A DNA stretch of 64,000 nucleotides, from positions 372,001-436,000 of the forward strand of contig JADLSH010000273.1 of the NCBI GenBank assembly GCA_016169945.1, read 5' to 3'. Under the pieces are notes generated by a model. That model was not told the DNA's origin. It was given only the letters and a program-made list of their open reading frames with translations, and did no database searches. Both the position numbers and the translations under genes were made by a program. Below, one piece after another: positions 42,301-54,300 of the stretch. Numbering within the stretch: position 1 is the stretch's first letter; the number at the start of each line of letters is the position of its first letter. Origin of the DNA: Trachythela sp. YZ-2020 (lineage: Eukaryota > Cnidaria > Anthozoa > Malacalcyonacea > Clavulariidae).

Positions 42301-45300
42301 TATTTTGGTAAATGGTGTGTTGCGATGTACTCTCAAGATATTGCAATATACATGTACTTTCTGAATGTTTCAATGTGCTTTCTCGAGCTGCTTGTACATG
42401 GTAGTAGTAGCAGTGGTTAAACTATACTTTACGAGGAAAACATATTATAACATACGGCCCTCACAATATTACAATATATTTTAGTTGAGATTTCGGCTTG
42501 CCCAACACTATCATCAGGGATGGGAGAATAGGATGCTTACCAACTGGTATCAAACGAACTATGGGGGAGAGTGCTGCCACCAGACCATAATGCTTGACAC
42601 CCTTTTCTTAAGATCCCACGATTTTATGAACCAGTCCTTTTATCTCACATTTTTGCTTTCCTAAATAGTTAGTGAAACCCATCTATTAAATATTATAGAA
42701 ATTTCATGCACACAACCACACAATTCCAAAAATATTTTCAAAAAAACTTTGTCTACACGTTCAATCAACTTGGGATTGATTGATTTGAAAAGACAAATAC
42801 TTTTTTTGAGTATTAATTGGCATGAACTGGTGCCAAATATACTATACATAATTGTACCTATTTATATACATTGTTTTTGTACTGAGCTTTTGCTCTTAGG
42901 TGCTGTAATCTGGTTTAATTCCATGTTCTTCACAATTGTTAAAACTTACAAGTCATAAAGAGTTTTTATCCTTTAAGTGCGAAGATTGCACGCAATTATT
43001 TAAATTAACCAATGCTGACGTCAACGTACTCGTTCGCGGTATATATTTATCACGTGACAGGAAATTATTTGATTATGTGGGCTGTATTAAGTCTATAATT
43101 GTCGTGAATTATTAGCATGCAATAAACAACTAAATTGCTCTATATAGAGGCAATTATAGTAATTGAGGCCTAAGTTAAGTTTATTTTCTATTTTTGGACC
43201 AGACAGAAAATTAGTATGCATTCAATATAGGGAATCGATTTACAGGAGTCAGAATATTCAACCAAAATATATTAAGATATATTGCAATCTGATTTGTTCA
43301 AGCAAATTGCATTGTTAGTCCGTTGTGAATGGTGAATCTAGGAGCAAGACCTTTTCGCTGTTTCAGCATTGCTGCTTGCTACCTCGTCTTCCACAAGAGT
43401 GTCCCACTCTGAATGAGAGGTTCAGATCTCTGGAGTCTGGTCACTGTAGAGAAACAAGTAACTATAGGCTGTAGACAGTTCACTGCCATTCACTGCACGA
43501 TATCCTTCACGAGACGAAAGCAAAACGTCTAGTTTCCGCAGTGGAATGACTAAGCGACTAATTTCCTAAAGAACTAGTCTATCGCAGTTTTTCCCTCGTC
43601 AGAAGCTGCGACGCAGGGTTACCTACTTAATTTGTCAACCATAGGGCATAAGGTTGCCTATCTTCAAGGACATGTATATCCTGCGAAACTCTCGGACTCT
43701 GTATGCAGGCTGGCTATGCACGTGTTAAGCCTTGCATGGGGGCTTGTATCTTTCTTATAATTTTTCCAGTAATTCTTCCGTTTTAGACAACTTGGCCACG
43801 AATCAATCCCGGTCCATTCGTGTAAATATGAAATATATGGGACCATTGGCGATATGCCACACTATCATGTTAAAGTAAATATAGAAGCACTTCAAGTGCC
43901 ACTTGATTATTGTCAATTTAGCTTTATCAATTAAAATCACGAGTTATTATAATTATAAGAAGCTTTAATCAAACTCGCTAAAAATTTACAACAATACGTT
44001 AAAACAAACAAGATATTACAAACAACAAAAGGCAAGTTAGATAAGGGATTCACGAACCGTCTCGAAGTCCCAACAAGGCAAACCCCGCAAATACATAACA
44101 CCTAAATTTACACTATGTCTATGATAACAGAAAATATACATAAAACCTATCTAGTTTATCTAACTACTGTTGGACGAAATACGCCATTCTCCTTAAAAAT
44201 AATAGACCCTTCACTGCTTGCCTCTTAAGCTAATTTACACCACCAAAGTTTCCCTAATTTACCTTTGCCTATAACAGTTTTAAGAAATGTGAAACAAACA
44301 TAATCCGAACAGAGGCATCTTGTGAATTCATGATTTGAATAATAAGACAACACCGTCTTATACCACATTTATCAGTTATGGATGATGCTTGATCATTCCT
44401 GATTATTTTAGAAGAGAACGATACTGCTTCTCGTACTCGTTGCTAAAGCTCCCTATTGACTCAGTCAGTAGTACAGAAGGAAACCGGTGTTGACCCAAAG
44501 AGAACCAGAAGGAAGCATTCTTCTTACAAGTGACTGAGGACAAAATTATAATCAGACGACTGCGGCATACTGCAGGAAGTGAATCCTGGTAGTCGAGGTT
44601 GATATAGTCTTTCTTTACAGACACTGCGTCGTTATACTTATGTAACTATCTGTGGTCGAAGTTAATACACTGAAATATGCGTGCTATGTTCTAATAGCCA
44701 CAAACACTTATTGAAACACTTAGACCGAATTGAAATATTCACTTTAATAACTACGATGTAAAACAAAGAAGACAGGAATAGTAGAACTATTTCCGTGGCA
44801 AGGGCGAAAACCGCGTAATGAATTATTCATACATTTTTCACAGCTAGACTTTCTCTTCCACTTCCAGGTATGCATTTGGTGATGCAAGAAGACCAAGCAC
44901 AGAATCTGCTCGACTTGTAGAGGGAATAGTGCATCAACAGATTTCTAACTTGGTAAAAGAACTTCCCGTTTTGATGCTTATAATAGAGAGCTTAAGATGC
45001 ACCAAATCTACGACGCGGACGCGACTAAAAACTGCCGCTATTCTCACAGTTCCACTTCACGGGTAATTCACAGTTCCACTTCACGGATTGTTGTTGGTAA
45101 AGAAAGTCAGAGAAAGACTGATTTCCGATTATTAGCGACTGCTTTTTAGTCGCGTCCGCGTCGTAGATTTGGTGCATCTTAAGCTCCCTATTATCAGCTT
45201 ACATAACTCCACCCACATGAACACGGTTTTGTGCGAGTCAGATTACTTTAGCAGTTGAGTGTAGCACAAGAACATGTTGTATCCCTCCAAAAACACATGT

Positions 45301-48300
45301 AACAGTTTTAAGAAATGTGAAACAAACATAATCCGAACAGAGGCATCTTGTGAATTCATGATTTGAATAATAAACAAAGACAACAAGGTAAACCATAAAC
45401 CAACCCAGATACACGGTAATATTTCGACTGTTTTCTTAACAAATCCTTATAAAACCACAGAGTAGAGATCATACAGAGGTGTAACGGGTGTACCCACTTA
45501 TGCTTCAGACGCTTGCCAAGCATGCGCAGTTAAAGTGCACGATTCAGATGACGGCTCGCTTTTAACTGCAGTTTACCTTTTAGAAGTGCATAAAAATGCG
45601 AAAGACCTTAAGATTGTGAAACTTTAAAGAGCCGAAAATGTTGGGAACTTGGGGAATGTTGGGAACTTGGAATGGGGGGAACTTGCCGAGCATGCGCAGT
45701 TGATCATTTTTTGCCCGGCCGCCTGAAATCAGGTGGGTACACGAAAACGTAAGTCTCCCAAGTGTTTACGACGGCCCGTTCCACCTCTGTATGATCTCTA
45801 CTCTGTGATAAAAACTTACTCACTTTGTGTTTGTTAGGTTATCCAAACAGCCGAAGTAACAGCATTAAGAGGTGGCAAGTTCATGCACACAGAAGACATA
45901 AAATTTCTTATGCGAAAAGACAAGGTAGCGATTTTCGATTTTTTTGAAATTGAGATTTAAGTTTTCCAGAAAAAGCACAACAATCTTGTTGTTTCTTTCT
46001 TTCGCAGGAGAAGTTGAAAAAGTTAAACCTATATCTCAGTTTCAAGGAAAGCAAACAGAAGTTGGTGAAACAAGTTTCTCAAGATGACGATGAAATTCTC
46101 GGAACTTTTCGTAAGGCAGTTCGTGTTTTCTTGAAAACTTAAAATTCGTATTTCCAAAAGACCCAATCACAAATCCACGAAATGAATTATGACTTCCTTA
46201 ATATGTTTCTATAGCAGGAAATGATATGATAGGGAACAAGCGTAGGTTATCTGATCTAGGCTCGTTCGATCAGAAAGGTACGTTGGTACATATTGGTATC
46301 AGTACTGTATCACTCTCCTCCGCAGAGCCTTTATACGTAAAAAAAAAAGGGGCGCTAAGTATGACGGGAAGATGGAAGTTTCGTAAGGCTCTGCCTTATA
46401 ATGTATTAAAAATGGCGCCAAATTACCGTGAGAGATTGGCACTAGTTCTTGCTCGTGAATGATTCAACACGGCTGACACAAAAAGCATTTTGTCATGTCT
46501 AAATATTGGTTTAAAGACTAACACTAGCATTAAGAAAGTCAAAATATACAATGAAATCATACTATAACTTAAAGTATACAAGCCGTTTTTGAAGAAACCA
46601 GTTAGATTTATCAAGCATACATCGACATATATATTGATTTTTTTGTTATAAAATAGCTTCAAAATAACGTGAAATTCATTCTACTTACCTTCAAGACTTA
46701 AATTATCAAGTGGCAATTCCAAATCCTCAACTATAATGTCGTTTTCACCTCGCAATTCGGTCATCCCCGAGAACCGATCAATATCCCTGAGAACCGAACA
46801 TTATATGGCAGAGGCTTCTCCTTCTTTTTTCCCCTTCGCCTCCCCCCCCCCATGTCCTCTACTGTCCCTACTTTACCATTATTACCCTCCACCACGAAAA
46901 ATGCCATTATTACTTCCGCTACGAAAACTATATATTTCCTTTGATTTTATTAAAAAAAAATTTTAACTGAAAAAAACAAAGAAGCCTCTGCGGAGGAGAG
47001 TGGTACTGTATAGTTTTCTGTAGCGAGAATGAGATGTTGTGAGAATGGGAGGTAATGACTGCTGCACTCTGCCTCTGGCAAAGACAGTAGTCCAAACCCT
47101 TTATCTATTATCTGCATGAGAATAGACTAAAGGCTCTTTTCCACTCGTCGCAAAAACCAACTCGCAAGCTCGCTGCGAGTACTTTCATCCAATCACAATG
47201 CTCGACAGTTTATTTTAATTACATGCAAGAACTCGCAGCGAGTTTGCGAGTTGGTTTTGCGATGAGTGGAAAAGAGCCTTAAGCCTTGTACTATAAAGAT
47301 ACGTTCTGTACCACTATGACCATTGATGCTTAACTCCGCTGGCATCTGGCAGAACGCATGTGACACGCTTCGTTGTACATTTTTCTCTACTACAGACGAT
47401 TCAAGCCTTGTGGGAGATGATGGTTACGACCAGAGACGTGAGGTAAGTATTCTTTACGAACAACCATGCGCCCTTATATATATTATGAGCACACGCACAC
47501 ATCATCATATATGTGAAACTGATCTTTGAGCGGCTGTGTTTATAGAGAGCAGAGCGCCTATCTAGAACACTGGACACCCAGCAGTATTTGGAATTCGTTG
47601 AATGTCGTCAGGCAAACTTCAGTAAGTATCTGTGAATGTATTTTATCCTTGAAAATTTACCAATTAGAACAACAATAGATACACTATAGTAGTAGCTGAA
47701 CTATGTCTGATGCACAAGAGGAGTAGGATGTCAGGGTGTTAGCTAAAGTAAAAAATTCGGCGTTATACGTCGTTTTCCCAATTACGTTTAGCTAACAATT
47801 TCCCAATTTAGATCTGCAAAAATAACATATAAAATTGCTCAACTTCAAAACTCCGCTCAAGAAGAATTGGGAACCAGATCAGTGTATTCTTAGGCAAATT
47901 TGTATTTTATGATGAGTTTTACTTTTCAAAATGACTTTGATTGAGAGCTGTATATCACACATACAGTATCACTATGGCTAGATTTTATATATTTGGACGG
48001 TCTAAAATTCTGCTTAAAAAGCGCTATCCGAACGCACGGAGAATGCCATTTAAGACACGCGACATTCAGACCCGAGTTAAGAAATGTCTCATAAAATTAT
48101 AATAATTCATAAAATTACGGAATATTTTTTCTTCTGGCTAAGCTCCTGGATGTTTAAGTCACAATACATCGTGGCTTGAAATAATGGGAATGGTGGAGGC
48201 TTTTTACAGGTCTACTTAGACTTAAACGTCTTTAGGTCTTCAATTCGGTTGTATGTATAGCCTTTGTCGCCCTCCAGGTATATGTCTCACCAAGGCATTT

Positions 48301-51300
48301 AGCCAGAATTTAGACGGCTACTTTTTAATAGACGATCATGGACGGACTATTTTCTTTTATTGGCAAGTGATAAACTTTGTTATCATGTATTTCTTGAGTA
48401 CTTCGAGGGTTGTTAGCTGCTGTTTGCTTTACAACTACATTGCGTACATTTCGATGCCTTTTTTGTCGAAAACACACTGAATGAGCATCTGAAAATTGAT
48501 TTCAAGCACCGTGTTTGTTACCACCACCGTGTTTTTTACCAGCACCGTGTTTTTTACCAGCACCATGTTTTTTACCACACCGTGTTTTTTACCACCACCG
48601 TGTTTTTTACCAGCACCGTGTTTTTTACCAGCACCGTGTTTTTTACCAGCACCGTGTTTTTACCACCACCGTGTTTTTTACCAGCACCGTGTTTTTTACC
48701 ACCACCACGAAAATTGGTGGCCAAACCAACAGTATTTTTTGGACGGCCAGTTTTGGCATCCTCGCTAAAAGCCTGGTCTCACGGCCTACACAGTAAAAAC
48801 AAACTGGTTAAAATGACCAATTTTTATTGGTTGTAACCAATTTGAATTGGTCATTTTAACCAATTAATGAATTGGTTATTCTGAAATGACCAATTAATAT
48901 TGGTTGAAACGACCAATTTTTAATTGGTTGCGCTTTCTATGAATTTAAATTGGTCAATTTAACCAATTTCTTTTGGTCACTCAATGTTGAATGACCAATT
49001 CTAAATTGGTCATATCTGTAACCAATTCTAAATTGGTCATATTTATAACCAATTCTAAATTGGTCATATCTACAACCAATTCTGAATTGGTCAAATCAAT
49101 AACCAATTCTACATTGGTCAAATCAATAACCAATTCTAAATTGGTCAAATCAATAACCAATTCTAAATTGGTCAAATCAATAACCAATTCTAAATTGGTC
49201 AAATCAATAACAAATTCTAAATTGGTCAAATGTTGGGTGCGGAAACCTATTGGGCACAAGTGCCCCAGCGACTAAATTAATAGGCAAAATCCACATGTTT
49301 GAAAACTAACAATAAATTGGTCATATTCACAACCAATTATATTAATTGATTAATGTCAAAATTATCTTATTCATGGGCTTATCTTAGATTCGAGGTTGGA
49401 AAGGAGTACATGCCCTATACTCCCCCAAATAACTCCCCTCTATATAATGAGCCCCTGGAATCAGGGCCTGTTCATATAAGCCGGGCTAGCCCCGCTGACT
49501 CGATTATTTGGCATTTTACTGTGGCTTCGAGACTGGCGTGAAATGAGTTTTCGTCAGAAAAACAGAGATTATCGTTGCTGATCATTGTTGCTTATATGCT
49601 GGACTGTTCAGATATTTGAGATCAGTGCCTTCAGTGGTATGCAGACGCGTGCCATATATGGGCACCCAGGATGCGTAGCGAGCGTGCACTCACAGCGCGT
49701 CCTTTCAAAAATCTTGTGGAATTAAAACTTTATACATGCAAATCATCCGCAAATTTTAACGAAATACGAAGAAACATTCCAATATTTGAAGATTGAAACA
49801 ATCAACTGGAAAGTAAGTGTTAAACTATGTAAATATTTTTAGATTTTGCGTGTAAATATAGGGTACATAATCAATTGTTTTCATGTATAATTTTAGCCGA
49901 CGTTGGTCGTTGGCCCCATTTGGCTTCAAGAATATATTATTAATAGAGATTAAAAACTTTCTATATGCCTTTGTATTTACAGATTATCATTTCAAGCAAT
50001 AAATCTGAAATAATATGTGGTCCAAGCGAGTCGAACTGTCTAAAACAATACAAACGACTACAACTACACAAGTTTGCCTGCCACAAGGTTAAGGTATGAA
50101 TATTGTTGATGATTCATGAATTGATACTTAATGAAATATTGACTCATTTAGCTTTGATGTTAATACAATCACCAAAGCAAAATATTTAGCTTTCTATGAG
50201 AGGAGAACAATCCTTTCTTTTGTAATAATACAGTATATTGTGCTATAATAATATCATTTCTATCCAGAATCTTATATGGCATTATAGGCCATTATATATG
50301 CTGGGTTTGGTGGATAATCCAAGTGAGTAGATATACACACAAATTTAAGACCTAGCCAGGAACGGTTGCGAAAAATGCAACCTAGGTCCTCTGGCAGGAA
50401 TTGCCAGATTCCGGTGCAACGCTGTAACCAACTGAGCTACAGAGACCAGTTGCTAAGCTGTAACCGTAAGTTCTGTATATATAGGTTATCGGGTGTGCAG
50501 GTTGTGATAAGATGTGTATATATATACTCACTTGGATTATCCACCAAACCCAGTATTCTAGTTCAACCAAGTGAAGTGAAAAAAATCTTTGAAGTTCACC
50601 TTATCACAACCTCCCATACACATTATAAATACTGACTGTTTATGTTGGTGGTGGTTATGGAGGTATTTATATGGAACCTAGCCAGCATAGCTACCAGGGG
50701 ATTAGCTTGCTTTCCCAAGAGAAATTTCATTGGTAACACTTTTCAGGCCTTTCAGGAGTAAACATACCTGTGTTTAGCACAATATATAATATATCAGATG
50801 AAATATATATTTGGTAATTGCACACAGATAAAATGACATCCCTGCCAGATTTATGCTTGCTTATTGCTTGGACTTCCTATATACAAGGGCCAAACACAGA
50901 TAAATTTGGTGCGGCCCACCTTTTCTTTTTGTGTTGTACCAAACCTGAAATCACATTCAATTTTCAGTGACAATTAATATTTCACAGTAAAAGCCCACTT
51001 TGTTAACTAATCTATACTAATTTTTTAGCTACTAAGGTTTTTTAGCAGATCAATAATAGGGCTAACCTTTAGATCCTCTTGCAAGGGCCTATTATGTATT
51101 TGTTAATTTTATGAAGGTTCCCTGAATAAATATTTTGATGAATGAATGATAATAATATTTTAACAGGGGTTTCATGTCAACCGAAGGTGTTTTTCGATGA
51201 AGCCCTGATTGATTGATTGATATTAATTTAAATACAGCATTAGTACTCTGCCCAGATCCTGGCAGGGATATTCCATAGGCTGGACAGCTTAGTTCCCAAA

Positions 51301-54300
51301 TAAACAACTTGTGGGGTGCCAGGTCTTAATTTAAAATAACCCACAGGCCCTATGTGCATTGGGTGTAAAGTCCTCCTTAATATACCCTTGTGCATAATAT
51401 TTTAACTCGGCAAGTGGCAATGCACCCTATTTTGCAGACAATACTGTTTATAAATGGCCAAGGGAAAAGTGTTGCACTTAGCCCATTAACCAAATTAGCA
51501 CTGCTGTAAAGTCAGCAAGAATTGGTACAAAAATATTATGTACAAAAATTGGTAGTATGACCTCAACAAACTTATGGCTAATATCTGATGTGTAGATATC
51601 ATAAGTGTATGACATAGATAATGCTATTTGTTGGCTAAGAAAAACTTTTTTGCTTTCTTACTTAAATTAACAGATCATCGAGGAAGCAAGGAGAGTCTTG
51701 GGAATTGGAGGTTGGGAAGGTAGGGATGAATTTAAGAGAGATTGTCTTCAATGGTTGACTGAAGAAATGAGACATTGATATGTTATGGGATTAGTAAAGG
51801 AATGAGCCCGCCAAAAAGCCCATGATGCATTGTTTGAAGATACTGATTAAGTCTGCACTGACCAGCTACCTGAAATTTAAAGCTGATATGCAATAAACTG
51901 GACTAAGTATTGCTGTGATCTATAGAATGTATATTCATAGGTATTCATGATGATAGAACTTGAACTTTATATATATAAACTACCATGCAGGAAGTGCATG
52001 GATTCATGAAGAGTCATGCAGTCAAGTGCATTTAGTCATGCATGTGGGATACAAGATGTAATAAAAGTCTTTGATCCACTTCTTCTGACAGTATCCCTTG
52101 TATAATTGCATGTGAGATTATGAGTGAAAGATTATTTCAGGACGGATCTGTTCTTGTTTCTGTTATATCATCTCAATGTAGAGTGCATCATGTACTATGT
52201 ATTCTTGCGAGGGTCGTCACAGAGTGCATATGCTGAATGGACTTGATCGCTTCTTTAAGCTCTTAATCTACATATACTGTATATAGCCACCGGTCGGGTC
52301 TAACCAGAAATTGACCTGACAAATATACTGTATAGATACATGCTATATATTCTCAATTATTAGTATATTTATTTTGTATTATAAACTTAGTATTTATTTG
52401 TAATTAAAACCTATTTGATTAATTATTTTTTCAAGCGTCTTTTGATTGGTTTTGGTCATTTTAACCAATTTAAAATTTGGTTAAAATGACCAAAAAAAAT
52501 TGGTCGTTTGGATGCATCTGAGACAACCAGTTTAAATTGGTTGTTTTAACCAAAAAAGTAATTGGTCAAAATAACCAAAAAATAATTGGTCATTTTGACC
52601 AATTACTTTTTTGGTTAAAACGACCAATTTAAACTGGTTGTCTCAGATGCATCCAAACGACCAATTTTTTTTGGTCATTTTAACCAATCTGTTTTTACTG
52701 TGTACATGCATGTTCCACCTAACCGTGGTTCCATGTTATTGCTGCTCGTCCTCTCTTCCATGAATACGTTTTCCGGCCTTTTTTTAATGCTTATAATATC
52801 AGCTTACATAACTCCACCCACATGAACAGTTTTGTGCGAGTCAGATTACTTTAATAGTTGAGCACAAGAACATGTTGTATCCCTCCAAAAACACATATAT
52901 ATAACAGTTTTAAGAAATGTGAAACAAACATAATCCGAACAGAGGCATCTTGTGAATTCATGATTTGAATAATAAGAGAACCCTCTCATACCAAATTTAC
53001 CTTTGCCTATCAATGAGTTCCATGGTTAATCTGCGAAAAGCCTGGTCTCACCTACATATATGCATGTTCCACCTAACCGTGGCTCCATGTTATTGCTGGT
53101 CGTCCTCTCTTCCATTAATACGTTTTCCGGCCTTTAGCTAGCTAGCTAGCTAATGAACCCCAATTTTAAAGATATAACATCTCACAATCTAGTAACGATT
53201 AATCATATTTAACTTCAGATAAAAAGGCTGGGAAGTTCAAAGAATGGTTGGACTACTCAAACCTAACAGATTTGAAACCAAATACACCAGTCATGGAAGT
53301 GTTCAGTTATCTCGCATACGAAACTGTCGGACAGGTTCGTTAACCAAACTCATGTACTCCTTATATATTATTTTCTGGTGAATGTAGAACACCGTAACAT
53401 ATTATGAGATAATGAGGAAATTCAATCAATCTCTTCAACCGTGATCTGCGGTAAAGCGTTGTCCCAGTGCCCAGACGTAGATGTCGCTACCGAGGGGCAT
53501 TTCACTAAAAAAAGGTGTACGGGATTTTTCAGACTTTTAAAATCCGCGGATTTTTTTGTGGATTTTTCCGGACTTTTGAACGAAATTGTGATGGATTTTT
53601 TTTACTTTTCCGGATTTTTCTGACTTTTGGAGGCACTCTTTAAAAACTTTTTGTAGATTTTTTTACTTTTGAGGATTTTTCGGACTTTTTGCAATTGAGG
53701 ATTTTTCGGACTTTTTCAGGATTTTTTTGCACAAAGTGCACGGGATGACCCTCGGTCGTTACGGTGTCACCATCGTATCATAATTCGGCTACTTTCTACA
53801 ATTGTGTTAAATGGGCGAATGTCAGCCATGACTTGACAGACTAGTTTGTATGATGGTTTTGAAATGAATTAAGCTATCGGCTCGTTGTAGTTCAATATAG
53901 CGCTATAATGTATTTGGGGTCGTACACTTCAATTGATCTAGTACGGATTAATGAGGCGGAGAGACTAAGGAATAAGGCTAGTCTCACTAGTCTCGTTGAT
54001 TCCTAACAAGTGAGACATAAATTGTTGATTCTTTTCCTGCCCACCAGATTGTGGATTTGGCCCTGCTCGTGAAGAAAGATATGGAGAGAAGTGATGAACT
54101 ATCAGCAGTAATGCCTTTACTACGACAAAACAATGCTTCGAAGATCAACCTTCCTTTCATATCCACACCATCCTTGTCTACAAGTAGGAGTTCCACCCCT
54201 ACCCCGCCCAGTACACCCACAACACCCACTGGAGGGGCTCCACCATCGTTCCCAAGCACCGGAGGCACGACGGGAGGTGGGGCAACAGTGACGTCATCAA

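Larger units (their letters stand above)
48787..52704 (+). mobile_element. 3.9-kb TIR-bounded element with ACCAATT arrays
   Basis: The 14-bp ends TACACAGTAAAAAC (48787-48800) and its exact complement (52691-52704) face each other. Both continue into TTGGTTAAAATGACCAA-type sequence. The flanks, ending GCCTGGTCTCAC on the left and starting GCATGTTCCACC on the right, appear uninterrupted at 53040-53080, which supports one insertion, possibly with TA duplication. The interior has ACCAATT/AATTGGT arrays at both ends, a nested SINE and a possible spliced transcript. No transposase is seen. The alternative is two independent MITEs that happen to frame the interval. Confidence 0.6.
47622..53218. other. 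SUPT3H intron 8 (5.6 kb)
   Basis: This is the largest SUPT3H intron. It contains the 18-bp array at 48509-48712, the 3.9-kb TIR element at 48787-52704, and host-side repeat flanks that recur at about 53037-53140. No SUPT3H exon is missing across it: exon 8 (phase 1) joins exon 9 directly. Confidence 0.65.

Noticed and set aside
48496..48836. Three overlapping small proteins with FFTSTV/CFLPAP repeats
   Set aside because: Products of an 18-bp tandem repeat in an intron; no start context or splice partners.
48981..49275. Repetitive proteins on both strands (TNLELVID, TNSKLVKS)
   Set aside because: Palindromic 27-bp array that is open on both strands by construction.
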